Of a DNA stretch of 64,000 nucleotides, positions 1 through 8,094 are shown piece after piece. The stretch is from Streptomyces sp. Y2F8-2. GTDB taxonomy: Bacteria > Actinomycetota > Actinomycetes > Streptomycetales > Streptomycetaceae. The stretch's first letter is position 1. Every line of letters begins with the position of its first letter. The notes beneath the pieces are model-generated. The model had not been told where the DNA came from. It ran no database searches and saw nothing but the letters and a program-made list of their open reading frames with translations. Both the position numbers and the translations under genes were made by a program. Location of the stretch: positions 434,001-498,000 of the forward strand of contig NZ_BNGS01000002.1 in NCBI RefSeq assembly GCF_014905555.1, written 5' to 3'.

Positions 1-669
1 CTCGGCGAAGGCCCGGAGCAGGTGCTTCTTCGTCTCCTCGTAGGACGTCTCCCAGTCCGGCGCCTCCTGGGCGTCGTCGGTCCAGTTGAAGCGCCAGCGG
101 CCGGTGACGGAGGTGGCCAGGATGCGGTCGTGGGCCTCGGGCAGCGTCGTGTACTCGTCCTTGACGTAGCCCCAGAACTCGGAGTCGGTGGAGTTCATCA
201 CCGTCAGGTCCTTCAGGCCGGAGACCACCTCCCAGGACGAGCCGTCGTAGGTGATCTGCGTCAGGCGGGTCTCCCGGCCTGTGCGGAGGAAGGAGTGCGC
301 GCCCTTCCCCGAGTGCTCGATCCGGTCCCAGGCGTACTCCTCGATGCGGATGCGGGCCCGGTGGATCGGCTCCTGCGAGGTCACGAAGTGGCGCGCGAGG
401 TGGATGCCGAACTGCTCGGCGGAGTCGATGCCGTGCTCCTTGGCGAACGCGTACACCGTGTTCTTGGTGGTGTCGGTCGGCAGCACGTTGGCGTTCGAGC
501 CCGAGTAGTGGACCTCGTCCATGTCTCCGCTCAGCGACACCGAGACGTTGAGGTCCTTGATGTGGTGGGTGGCGCCGTCCCGCGTGATCCTGACGACCCG
601 GTTCTCGGCCTTGCCGTACTGGTTCTGTCCCAGCACAGGGCGGGCCGGGCGGGAATTGACTGCTGCCAT
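1..669 (-). CDS. uox: Urate oxidase (uricase), 3' end cut by window edge
   Basis: Oxidises urate to 5-hydroxyisourate, the first committed step of urate breakdown. The reverse strand gives 223 residues from the ATG at 669, starting MAAVNSRPARPVLGQNQYGK, with the urate oxidase features TKNTVYAFAKEHGI, EQFGIHLARHF and DLTVMNSTDSEFWGYVKDEY. The family is about 300 residues, so the last quarter lies before base 1. It sits directly downstream of uraH and uraD on the same strand, which gives the full urate-to-allantoin set. The gap to uraH is only 5 nt, so they are almost surely co-transcribed. Confidence 0.95.
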   Translation of the reverse strand, partial: MAAVNSRPARPVLGQNQYGKAENRVVRITRDGATHHIKDLNVSVSLSGDMDEVHYSGSNANVLPTDTTKNTVYAFAKEHGIDSAEQFGIHLARHFVTSQEPIHRARIRIEEYAWDRIEHSGKGAHSFLRTGRETRLTQITYDGSSWEVVSGLKDLTVMNSTDSEFWGYVKDEYTTLPEAHDRILATSVTGRWRFNWTDDAQEAPDWETSYEETKKHLLRAFAE

Positions 670-674
670 GTGTG

Positions 675-1082
675 CTAGCTCCCTCGGTAAACGGAGTAGC
701 CGAACGGGGTGAGCAGCAGCGGTACGTGGTAGTGCTCCCCGGGCACGACGGCGAACGTGACCGTCACCTCCGGGAAGAACGCTCCCCGCGCACCGCTGTC
801 CCGATTCGCGGGGGCGTCCTGCTGCGCATCGGCTTGCTTCTTGTCGGACCTCTCGAAATACGCCTCGACCGCGAAGTCGAGCCGTACGTGGGTCGTCCCC
901 TCCGGCAGCGCCGGAAGGTCCTTGCACCGGCCGTCCGCATCGGTCGTGGAGCCGCCGAGCGCCTGCCAGTCCGCGTCCCGGCCGGGACGGGCGGCGAGGC
1001 GGACGGCGACGCCCGTCGCGGGGCGGCCGATGCCGGTGTCCAGGATGTGCGTGGACACGGAGGCGGTGGTGCGATTGCTCAT
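675..1082 (-). CDS. uraH: 5-hydroxyisourate hydrolase (transthyretin-like)
   Basis: Hydrolyses 5-hydroxyisourate to OHCU. The 135-residue protein has the N-terminal family segment VSTHILDTGIGRPA and ends exactly in the diagnostic C-terminal YRGS of the transthyretin-like hydrolases. The stretch EHYHVPLLLTPFGYSVYRGS is the conserved last strand. It carries a hydrophilic insertion of about 20 residues (SDKKQADAQQDAPANRDSGA) before the FFPEV strand, longer than in most relatives; this is probably a surface loop. Its ATG overlaps the uraD stop by 4 nt and uricase follows 5 nt downstream. Confidence 0.95.
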   Translation of the reverse strand: MSNRTTASVSTHILDTGIGRPATGVAVRLAARPGRDADWQALGGSTTDADGRCKDLPALPEGTTHVRLDFAVEAYFERSDKKQADAQQDAPANRDSGARGAFFPEVTVTFAVVPGEHYHVPLLLTPFGYSVYRGS

Positions 1083-1597
1083 GCGTGGTCGCTCTCTTCG
1101 ACGATGCGTGCCAGCCGGATGCGGTTGATCTTGCCCAGCTCGGTGCGGACGATCTCCCGTTCCTGCTCCGGCGCGTTGCCGATCCGCTCCTTGACCGCGT
1201 CCCGCATCTGCTCGCCGGTCTTCCCGGTCGCGCAGATCAGGAAGACGTGGCCGAACCTCTCCTGGTACGCCAGGTTCAGCTCGAGCATCTCCGCCTTGAG
1301 CTCGTCGGAGGCGCCGGCCATGCCCCGCTGCTCACGTGCCGAGGCGGGATCGCCCGGCTTGGGCCGGCCGATCGGCGGGTGCCCGGCCATGGCCTCCTCG
1401 AGATCCGCGGTGGTCATCCCCGCCATGGCGGCGTCGTTCGCGGCGTACAGGTCATCGGCGGTGGCGTAGGGGCGCCCGGCGAGCAGCCGTGCGGCCCAGG
1501 CCGTGGACGTGCACACCTCGTGGAGGGCGGCGCGGGCGGCGGGTTCTTCCAGGGCGTTGAAGCGGGCGAGACCCGGCGGCGTGGGAGTGGACGTCAC
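1079..1597 (-). CDS. uraD: OHCU decarboxylase
   Basis: Decarboxylates 2-oxo-4-hydroxy-4-carboxy-5-ureidoimidazoline to S-allantoin, the third step after uricase and UraH. The 172-residue protein holds the family motif HPPIG with its catalytic His at residue 73, then EQRGM and the helical segment LNLAYQERFGHVFLICATGKT. It is the first gene of the urate operon: uraD, uraH, uox on the minus strand, with a 4-nt ATGA overlap to uraH. A candidate promoter with a palindrome lies upstream at 1638-1677. Confidence 0.95.
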   Translation of the reverse strand: MTSTPTPPGLARFNALEEPAARAALHEVCTSTAWAARLLAGRPYATADDLYAANDAAMAGMTTADLEEAMAGHPPIGRPKPGDPASAREQRGMAGASDELKAEMLELNLAYQERFGHVFLICATGKTGEQMRDAVKERIGNAPEQEREIVRTELGKINRIRLARIVEESDHA

Positions 1598-1637
1598 GGG
1601 TGCCTCCGTGGCCTTGGTCCTTGAGCGGGCTGCGAAC

Positions 1638-1677
1638 AGCTAACGCCCTCCGCCCCCACGCGGTCAACAGTTTGTTG
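1638..1677 (-). promoter_or_regulatory. Candidate promoter/operator of the urate operon
   Basis: On the minus strand a TTGACC (1662-1667) is followed after 18 nt by TTAGCT (1638-1643), about 40 nt before the uraD start. Overlapping the -35 is a perfect 13-bp palindrome, CAACA-N3-TGTTG (1665-1677). A repressor bound here would cover the -35. Which regulator binds is unknown; the HTH gene at 1753-2121 just upstream is the nearest candidate. Confidence 0.4.
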
Positions 1678-1752
1678 AAAATTCGGGGTGACAAGCCGCG
1701 GTGGGCCGCTCACCGGCGTGAGGGCCGAGCCGCTCACCGGCGCGAGAGCCCG

Positions 1753-2121
1753 TCAGGACTCCTTCTCGCGGTTGAGGTAGTTGTAGACGGTGAATCTGCT
1801 GACGCCGAGCGCGCTCGCGACGGTCTCCACTCCGTGGCGCACGGAGAACGCGCCGCGCGCCTCGAGGGTCCGTACGACCTCCTGCTTGGCCTTGCGGTCC
1901 AGTTCGGAGAGGGGCTTGCCGCGCTTGCGCTCCATGGCGGCCAGGATGTGATCCAGCGAGTCGGCGAGCTGCGGCAGGCGTACGGCGACGACGTCGGCGC
2001 CCTCCCAGACGAGCACCACGTCGTCGGGACCGGCCTGGTCCGGGGGCAGCATCTCACCCCCCATGGCGTCGACCAGCGGTTTCACGGCCGTGATGAACGG
2101 CTCGTCCCCGGTGCCGGTCAC
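1753..2121 (-). CDS. Helix-turn-helix protein, YheO/DauR-type DNA-binding end
   Basis: A 122-residue protein. The C-terminal half (about residues 65-118) reads like the HTH of the YheO/DauR family: LSELDRKAKQEVVRTLEARG, then VETVASALGVSRFTVYNYLN, the helix-turn-helix itself. The N-terminal half (about 1-60) is a small mixed domain without a motif I recognise. It precedes the urate operon on the same strand with a 155-nt gap, so it is a reasonable candidate regulator of it, but this is inference. Its ATG overlaps the stop of the 87-residue gene by 4 nt, so the two are translated together. Confidence 0.75.
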   Translation of the reverse strand: MTGTGDEPFITAVKPLVDAMGGEMLPPDQAGPDDVVLVWEGADVVAVRLPQLADSLDHILAAMERKRGKPLSELDRKAKQEVVRTLEARGAFSVRHGVETVASALGVSRFTVYNYLNREKES

Positions 2122-2381
2122 TTGTCCTCCCCGATCACGTTGACCTGCAGCGAGATCCGGGTGGCACCGGCCTGGAGGGTCTTGCGCAGCAGTGCGTCGA
2201 CGGCGGTGAGCACGGCGTCGGCGCGGCCCTCCGCGGTGTTGCCGAACGGGCCGACGTCCACGGCGTCCAGATCGGCGGCCCCGATGACGTCGCGGGCCAC
2301 CAGCGCGTGCGCGGGCGCCTCATCGAGGTCGAAGGGCTCGGTCGTGAACTCCACCCTCAAACGCATACTGCCCCCAACCAC
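2118..2381 (-). CDS. Small conserved protein, possibly MTH1187/thiamine-binding-like fold
   Basis: An 87-residue protein with no signal peptide or membrane helix. The pattern VEFTTEPFDL, then VGPFGNTAEGRADAVLTAVD and AGATRISLQVNVI resembles the small ferredoxin-like MTH1187/YkoF family, which has a G-x-x-x-EG-x-D core followed by a helix and a final strand. The likeness is weak and made by eye. It is coupled by a 4-nt overlap to the HTH gene downstream, so it may modulate that regulator. A specific ligand cannot be read from the sequence. Confidence 0.6.
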   Translation of the reverse strand: MVGGSMRLRVEFTTEPFDLDEAPAHALVARDVIGAADLDAVDVGPFGNTAEGRADAVLTAVDALLRKTLQAGATRISLQVNVIGEDK

Positions 2382-2493
2382 CGACTGACCTGCGCCTGAC
2401 CTGCGCCTTCACCAGGACCGCCCGTTGCGGGGCACGCCTGGCAGCGACTCTAACGGAAGCGGCGCCGCCGTGAACGGCGGTCGCGGAGGGCGG

Positions 2494-5400
2494 TCAGGAC
2501 AGGGGCTGTTCCAGGGACTGTTCGGTCCAGATGATCTTGCCGTCGGTGGTGTAGCGGGTTCCCCAGCGCTCGGTGAGCTGAGCGACGAGGAACAGTCCGC
2601 GCCCGCCCTCGTCCTCGTTCCGGGCACGCCGCAGCCGGGGCGAGGTGCTGCTGCCGTCGGAGACCTCGCAGATCAGCGCGCGGTCCCGAAGGAGGCGCAG
2701 CTGCACGGGGCCGGTGGCGTGCCGGATGGCGTTGGTGACCAGCTCGCTGGCGACCAGCTCGGTGGTGTAGCCGAGTTCGTCCAGGCCCCAGGCGGACATC
2801 TGGCCGATGACCGCCTCACGCGCGCGGGCGACGACTGCCGGGTCGCTGGGGAACTCCCACTCGGCGACCCGCTTCGGGCCGAGCGCGTGCGTCCGGGCCA
2901 CGAGCAGGGCCACGTCGTCGCTCGGCCGGGTCGGGAGCAGGGCGTCGAGGACGGCCTCGCAGGTGTCCTCCGGCGCACGGCCGGGGCAGGCCAGGACGCT
3001 GCGGAGCTTGTCCAGGCCGGTGTCGATGTCCCGGACCCGGTCCTCGATCAGACCGTCGGTGTAGAGCACCAGTTGGCTGCCCTCGGCCAGCTCCAGCTCG
3101 ACCGTCTCGAACGGCGTCCCGCCGAGCCCGAGCGGCGGGCCCGACGGCAGGTCGACGAAGTCCACGCCGCCGTCGGGGCCGACGACCGCGGGGACCGGGT
3201 GGCCGGCCCGGGTGAGGGTGCACCGCCGGGACACCGGGTCGTAGACGACGTACAGACAGGTGGCGCCGACGATCCCGGCATCCGGGTAGGTGGGCTCCAC
3301 GGCCCAGCCCTCGCCCCGGTCCAGGCGTCCGACCAGGTCGTCGAGGTGGGTGAGGAGGTCGTCGGGCGGCAGGTCCAGGGAGCAGAAGTTGTGCACGGCG
3401 GTGCGCAGCCGGCCCATGGTGGCCGCGGCGTGCAGTCCGTGCCCGACGACGTCGCCGACCACCAGGGCCACCCGGGCGCCGGACAGCGGGATGACGTCGA
3501 ACCAGTCGCCGCCGACCCCGGCCTGCGCGGGCAGGTAGCGGTAGGCGACCTCGACGGCGTTCTGCTCGGGCCGGCCCCGGGGCAGCAGACTGCGCTGCAG
3601 GGCGAGTGCGGTGTTGTGCTCGCGCGTGAAGCGGCGGGCGTTGTCGATGGAGATCGCCGCGCGGCCGGCCAGTTCCTGGGCGAGGGACAGGTCGTCGTCC
3701 TCGAAGGGGGTGGGCTTCTCGGAACGGTAGAAGCTCACCACGCCGAGGATCGTGCCGCGGGCCCGCAGGGGCACGGTGATCAGGGAGTGGATGCCCTCGG
3801 TCAGTGCCCGTCCGAACCGCGCCGGATCCTGGGCGATCCAGCCCTCGGCCTCGGACAGGACGGGTTCGAGCACGGACTGCCCGGTCTCCAGGCAGCGGAC
3901 CTGCGGGGTGGACGGCACGTACTGGACGAGGTCGCCGATGCCGTACACGGGCAGTTCCTCGCGCACGCTGCCGAGCGCGACCCGGCGCAGCGGGGTGTGA
4001 CCGCCGAGCGGCCCCGGCTCCTCTCCGAGCAGAACGGAGTCGGGAAGGTCGACGACTGCCAGGTCGGCGAACCGGGGGACGGTCACCTCCGCCAGTTCCT
4101 CCGCGGTGCGGGTGACGTCCAGAGTCGTGCCGATGCGCACGCTGGCGTCGTGCAGCAGTTCCAGGCGCTTGCGGGCCAGGACCGCCAGGCGGCCGACGCC
4201 GGGCTCACCGACGAGCAGCAGCCAGCCCTCGGCGCCGGTGCCGTTCTCGTTCTCGTCCTCGTCCGTACGGGGCTGCGGGCCCGCCTCGGTGGGGGCGGGC
4301 GGCGGTGGAGCGGTTTCCGTCGGCGGTGGGACGGTCGCCGTGGCCGTGGCCGCGGGCGCCGGGGTCACGGCGCGCAGGAGGACCGGAGGTGCTGCGCTCG
4401 CGTCCCCGGCACCGACGGGCGGGATGAACGCGGTCGGCGCGGGCGGGGTGAACGCGGCGGGGGCGGACGGGGTGAACGCGGTCGGGACGGGCGGGGTGAT
4501 CCCGGTCGGGGCAGTGAACGGTGCCGGCTCCGACGGTGCGGAGAGTTCGACGTGGCGCAGGTGCGGGCCGCCGTGGACCCGGGCCTCGACGACCACTCCG
4601 CTCTCACCGGCCGCTCCCATGACCTGGCGGCGCAGCAGCGTGGCTACGCGTCCGCCGGAGAGGGCCACCTCGTCGAGGGTGCGCTGCGGCGAAGCGAGCA
4701 GCTCCTCGGCCTTCTCCCGCAGCACCGACATGTCGATCCGGCTGAGGGTGCCGCCGTCGGGGAACCCGTTCCCCACACCCTGGGGTTGCCGTGGCCAGCC
4801 GACGGCGCCGCCCATGTCGCGGCAGGCACGCCGGTACGCGGCGAGCAGGGCCTGTTCGCGTTCCGTGGCCTGCTCCAGCAGCCGTCCCTCGATGTCACGG
4901 GCGGCCTGACGCACCAGCCGCAGCATCGCGGGGTCGCCGTCCTCCCGCAGACAGGTGAGGTCGAGCACGGCCTCGATGCGCCCGCTGAACGGGTCGCGGA
5001 TCGGTGCGCCCGCACAGGCGAAGGGCTGCAGGCAGTCGGCGAAGTGTTCACGGCCGACCACGTAGATCGGGCCACGCCCGGCCAGGGCGGTGCCGACGCC
5101 GTTGGTGCCGGCGGCCTGCTCCGAGGCGTCGAATCCCGGGGCGAAGTTCACCGCGTCGAGGCGCTCGCGCAACTGCCGGTCACCGCCGTGCCGCTGGATC
5201 ATGCGGGCCCGCGCGTCGCTGAACGCGATCGCCATGTTCACGTTGGCGAGCGACGTGGTGAGGTCCTTCAGGACGGGGTCGGCCGCGCGCAGGAGACGGT
5301 CGTCCAGTGCCAGGTCCGCGGCGTAGGGCACCAGGAGGCGATGTGGCTGCACCCCCTCGAACCTGCACCGCTTCCAGGATTCGAGCACCGAACCCCGTAC

Positions 5401-5508
5401 GTCCGTGTCGACTCGCGCGCCGGCAAGAAAACGCTCATGGGCATCGACGAGACCGCCGATGTCGTCCCAGGCGACGGACACCGCGCTCACTTCCCTCACG
5501 GAGGGCAT
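2494..5508 (-). CDS. Multidomain GAF - SpoIIE phosphatase - RsbW-like ATPase regulator
   Basis: A 1004-residue cytosolic signalling protein. Order: an N-terminal GAF region like those of AcoR-type regulators (about 20-215, with EQAAGTNGVGTAL); a Pro/Ala-rich linker with repeats of TAFTP-like units (about 320-405); a second GAF (about 430-620); a PP2C/SpoIIE domain starting at GGDWFDVIPL (about 664) with GDVVGHG (about 686); and a C-terminal GHKL ATPase with the N-box SELVTNAIRHA (about 920) and G-box GGRGLFLVAQL (about 968). Such proteins are known to act in partner-switching control of sigma factors through an anti-sigma-factor antagonist. No cognate STAS protein is nearby. It is divergent from the PQQ block across a 329-nt gap. 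Confidence 0.9.
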   Translation of the reverse strand: MPSVREVSAVSVAWDDIGGLVDAHERFLAGARVDTDVRGSVLESWKRCRFEGVQPHRLLVPYAADLALDDRLLRAADPVLKDLTTSLANVNMAIAFSDARARMIQRHGGDRQLRERLDAVNFAPGFDASEQAAGTNGVGTALAGRGPIYVVGREHFADCLQPFACAGAPIRDPFSGRIEAVLDLTCLREDGDPAMLRLVRQAARDIEGRLLEQATEREQALLAAYRRACRDMGGAVGWPRQPQGVGNGFPDGGTLSRIDMSVLREKAEELLASPQRTLDEVALSGGRVATLLRRQVMGAAGESGVVVEARVHGGPHLRHVELSAPSEPAPFTAPTGITPPVPTAFTPSAPAAFTPPAPTAFIPPVGAGDASAAPPVLLRAVTPAPAATATATVPPPTETAPPPPAPTEAGPQPRTDEDENENGTGAEGWLLLVGEPGVGRLAVLARKRLELLHDASVRIGTTLDVTRTAEELAEVTVPRFADLAVVDLPDSVLLGEEPGPLGGHTPLRRVALGSVREELPVYGIGDLVQYVPSTPQVRCLETGQSVLEPVLSEAEGWIAQDPARFGRALTEGIHSLITVPLRARGTILGVVSFYRSEKPTPFEDDDLSLAQELAGRAAISIDNARRFTREHNTALALQRSLLPRGRPEQNAVEVAYRYLPAQAGVGGDWFDVIPLSGARVALVVGDVVGHGLHAAATMGRLRTAVHNFCSLDLPPDDLLTHLDDLVGRLDRGEGWAVEPTYPDAGIVGATCLYVVYDPVSRRCTLTRAGHPVPAVVGPDGGVDFVDLPSGPPLGLGGTPFETVELELAEGSQLVLYTDGLIEDRVRDIDTGLDKLRSVLACPGRAPEDTCEAVLDALLPTRPSDDVALLVARTHALGPKRVAEWEFPSDPAVVARAREAVIGQMSAWGLDELGYTTELVASELVTNAIRHATGPVQLRLLRDRALICEVSDGSSTSPRLRRARNEDEGGRGLFLVAQLTERWGTRYTTDGKIIWTEQSLEQPLS

Positions 5509-5837
5509 GCTCCCAGCCCTTTACCGTAGCCCTATTATGCCGCGAATCACAACATCGAAAACATGGGAAGGAAAGGGGCACACGCAGGAGATATCGACTG
5601 CAGCACGGGCCCAGGACCCCTCCCGGGAGGCAATGATCATCTCTCCGCGCCTGCCGTGAACCAACCCCGCCAGTGCCACCCGGACTCGAAATCGCCGTTG
5701 CATATGGTGCGCCTCCGAGCGGGAATTTGCAAGAATTCCCGGAAATTCCGCGAATTACGCGGGGGGCGTTTTGTGCCTTGCGCCGCCGGTTACCACAACA
5801 GTGAGCTCGAATCCGACGCAAACAGGAGGTCGGGCCG
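5509..5837. promoter_or_regulatory. 329-nt divergent intergenic region with stacked palindromes
   Basis: This region is less GC-rich than its flanks and separates the phosphatase gene from the PQQ block. It holds a 12-bp perfect palindrome CCTCCCGGGAGG (5619-5630). Close to the cupredoxin start are three adjoining elements: CGGGAATT-N6-AATTCCCG (5720-5741), GGAAATTCC (5741-5749) and CCGCG-N5-CGCGG (5748-5762). The last ends 75 nt before the ATG at 5838, which has an AGGAGG ribosome site. The array looks like a regulator-binding region. The 60-residue reverse ORF inside it has no coding character. Confidence 0.5.
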
Positions 5838-6287
5838 ATGACGACCGGAGCCGAGCAGGAACTGCCCGAGCTGTACGGGCAGAACAAGGCGACACTGGGT
5901 CGGCTCCTCGCCCACGGGGGCCTCGGGCGGGCCGAGGAAGGTTCCGACGGCCGTCTGCACGCCCACGTGCGGATTCCGCCCGACGAGCTGGTGTGGGAGC
6001 CCTCCATCGTCGTCATGCCCCATGGGGGCGACCTGGAGATCGAACTCCTCAACGACGACACGAACACACACTGCGCACTCCTGCCGAGCAACGGCGACAG
6101 CAAATGGATGTGGCTTCCGGTGTACTCGCGGGGGAAGACCGTGCTCAACCTGGACGGCCCCGGCTATTACTGGTTCGGTTCCAACGTCGGCAACGACGAG
6201 GGGCGCGGCCTCGTCGGCGTGATCGCCGTGATGGGGGACGTTCCGCAGGAGGCCCGCCTCGACCGCCCGGAACAGCCACGGCCGTAG
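5838..6287 (+). CDS. Cupredoxin-like protein of the PQQ block, copper ligands mostly lost
   Basis: A 149-residue protein with a cupredoxin-like pattern at about 50-132: VVMPHGGDLEIELLNDDTNTH, then GPGYYWFGS and GLVGVIAVMG. In a blue copper protein one expects His, then Cys after the Y-x-F strand, His and Met. Here only the first His (H78) is clear; Ser115 stands where Cys is expected, and no His or Met follows. It is therefore probably not a type 1 copper site. No signal peptide is visible. The next gene, the PQQ dehydrogenase, starts 54 nt later, so the protein may be a subunit or adaptor for that enzyme. Confidence 0.65.
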   Translation: MTTGAEQELPELYGQNKATLGRLLAHGGLGRAEEGSDGRLHAHVRIPPDELVWEPSIVVMPHGGDLEIELLNDDTNTHCALLPSNGDSKWMWLPVYSRGKTVLNLDGPGYYWFGSNVGNDEGRGLVGVIAVMGDVPQEARLDRPEQPRP

Positions 6288-6341
6288 AAGCCGCCCGGGA
6301 AAAGGCCGCCCGGTGACCGCCGGGCCGGCAAGGAGGATCCC

Positions 6342-8021
6342 ATGGAGTACATTGACGCGCCGCCTGCCGTCAATTTCGCCGCATTGAGCACCATGGTCGG
6401 CACGGCGCCTCCGGTGGCTCAGGACGTGACCTACGAACGCATTCTCCGGGCGCGCTCGGAACCGCAGAACTGGCTGACCTACTACGGTGCCTACGACGGG
6501 CAGCGGTACAGTCCGCTGGACCAGATCAACACCGAGACCGTCCAGCGCCTCACTCCCGCCTGGGTGTTCCAGTTCGGCTCGTCCGGCTTCCACGCGGGCC
6601 AGTCGACCTACGCCTTCGAGGCCGCTCCGATCGTCGTGGACGGGGTCATGTACCTCTCCGGTTGGGACGGCTGGGTGTGGGCCGTCGACGCCCGGACGGG
6701 ACGGCAACTGTGGCAGTACAAGCACGCGATCCCCTTCGACGTCTCCCTCTGCTGCGGCAACGTCAACCGCGGGGTCGCGGTCGCGCACGGGAAGGTCCTC
6801 GCCACCACGCTGAACGCCCATGTGATCGCCCTCGACGCCATCTCGGGCGAGCTCGTCTGGGACACGACGAACGGTGACGTTCGGGCGGCCGAGAGCGCCA
6901 CGGTCGCTCCCCTCGTCGTGAAGGACAAGATCATCGTGGGCAGCTCGGGCGGCGAGTTCGGAGTGCGGGGTCACCTCGACGCCTACTACATCGAGACGGG
7001 CGAGCGCGCCTGGCGCACCTACACGGTGCCCAAGCCCGGCGAGCCGGGATCGGACACCTGGCCGGACGGCCCGGCCTGGGCGCGCGGCGGCGGCAACGCC
7101 TGGGTCACCGGCACCTACGACCCGGAGCTGAACCTCGTCTACTGGGGGACCGGCAATCCGGCACCCGACTTCGACGGGGCCGTGCGTGAGGGCGACAACC
7201 TCCACACCGACAGCATCATCGCCCTGAATCCCGACAACGGCGAGATCCGCTGGCACTACCAGTGCACCCCGCACGACGTGTGGGACTACGACAGCAACAT
7301 GGAGTGCATCCTCTACGACCTGGACGGGCAGAAGCTGCTGGCCCACTTCGACAAGAACGGATACCTCTTCACGCTGGACCGCAGGAACGGTGAGCGGGTG
7401 CGGATCACGCCCTTCGGTGAGCGCATCACCTGGGGTGAGATCGACGGGGACGGCCGGGTGACGCCCAAGGTGGTCCCGGAGAAGGAGGGCGAGCCGGTCC
7501 ACTTCTGGCCGGGTCCCGCCGGGGCCAAGGAGTGGACGCACGCGGCCTACAGCCCGCGCACGGAGATGTTCTACGTGCCGGTGCAGGACGTCGGCTCCGA
7601 AGTCACCCTGCGTCACAGGGAGTTCAAGGAGAGCATCCCCTACTGGGGCGCGAGCGTCACGGTGGACGCCGACGACATGCAGGGGTTCGTGAAGGCCATC
7701 TCCGCCGCCACGGGCGAGGAGGTGTGGAGGTGGCGCAACGAGACGCCGATGAGCGCGTCGGCGCTGGCGACGGCGGGAGACCTGGTGTTCGTCGGCAGGC
7801 CGTCCGGGGAGTTCACCGCGTTCCACGCGCGGACCGGGGAGCCGCTGTGGGAGTTCCAGACGGGCAGCGGGCACCACAGCAGTCCGACGACCTACAGCGT
7901 CGACGGAAGGCAGTTCATCGCCGTGCCGGTCGGCTGGGGCAGCTGGATCGAGGGGATCGTTCCCGCGATGCTCGGCGCCTCCCACGGCGACGCGGTGTTC
8001 GCCTTCGCACTCCCGCAGTAG
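6342..8021 (+). CDS. PQQ-dependent alcohol dehydrogenase, lanthanide-type active site
   Basis: A 559-residue eight-bladed propeller quinoprotein of the methanol/ethanol dehydrogenase family. It shows tryptophan-docking repeats (for example VDARTGRQLWQY and LDAISGELVWD), the vicinal disulfide pair C137-C138, metal-ligand candidates E205 and N272, and the active-site segment TPHDVWDYD with catalytic Asp315. Asp317, two residues on, is the extra acid that marks lanthanide enzymes (XoxF, ExaF, PedH); calcium enzymes carry Ala or Ser there. No c-type haem motif (CxxCH) is present. The N-terminus (MEYIDAPPAVNFAALSTMVG) has no Sec or Tat signal, which is unusual. An AAGGAGG site precedes the ATG. 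The alcohol oxidised is unknown. Confidence 0.9.
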   Translation: MEYIDAPPAVNFAALSTMVGTAPPVAQDVTYERILRARSEPQNWLTYYGAYDGQRYSPLDQINTETVQRLTPAWVFQFGSSGFHAGQSTYAFEAAPIVVDGVMYLSGWDGWVWAVDARTGRQLWQYKHAIPFDVSLCCGNVNRGVAVAHGKVLATTLNAHVIALDAISGELVWDTTNGDVRAAESATVAPLVVKDKIIVGSSGGEFGVRGHLDAYYIETGERAWRTYTVPKPGEPGSDTWPDGPAWARGGGNAWVTGTYDPELNLVYWGTGNPAPDFDGAVREGDNLHTDSIIALNPDNGEIRWHYQCTPHDVWDYDSNMECILYDLDGQKLLAHFDKNGYLFTLDRRNGERVRITPFGERITWGEIDGDGRVTPKVVPEKEGEPVHFWPGPAGAKEWTHAAYSPRTEMFYVPVQDVGSEVTLRHREFKESIPYWGASVTVDADDMQGFVKAISAATGEEVWRWRNETPMSASALATAGDLVFVGRPSGEFTAFHARTGEPLWEFQTGSGHHSSPTTYSVDGRQFIAVPVGWGSWIEGIVPAMLGASHGDAVFAFALPQ

Positions 8022-8094
8022 CGCTGCGGCCCCGCTGTCCTGCCTGCGACCGAAGACGTCCGGGAAGCGCGAGACACAGGAGGAGGTGACAGCC

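Noticed and set aside
2425..5529. A 1034-residue open frame on the plus strand opposite the phosphatase
   Set aside because: It mirrors the third-position GC pattern of the real gene, has no domain and is Gly/Arg-rich; the reverse strand has full domain content.
5521..5703. A 60-residue minus-strand ORF before the phosphatase gene
   Set aside because: No ribosome site, atypical composition, and it covers palindromic intergenic DNA.
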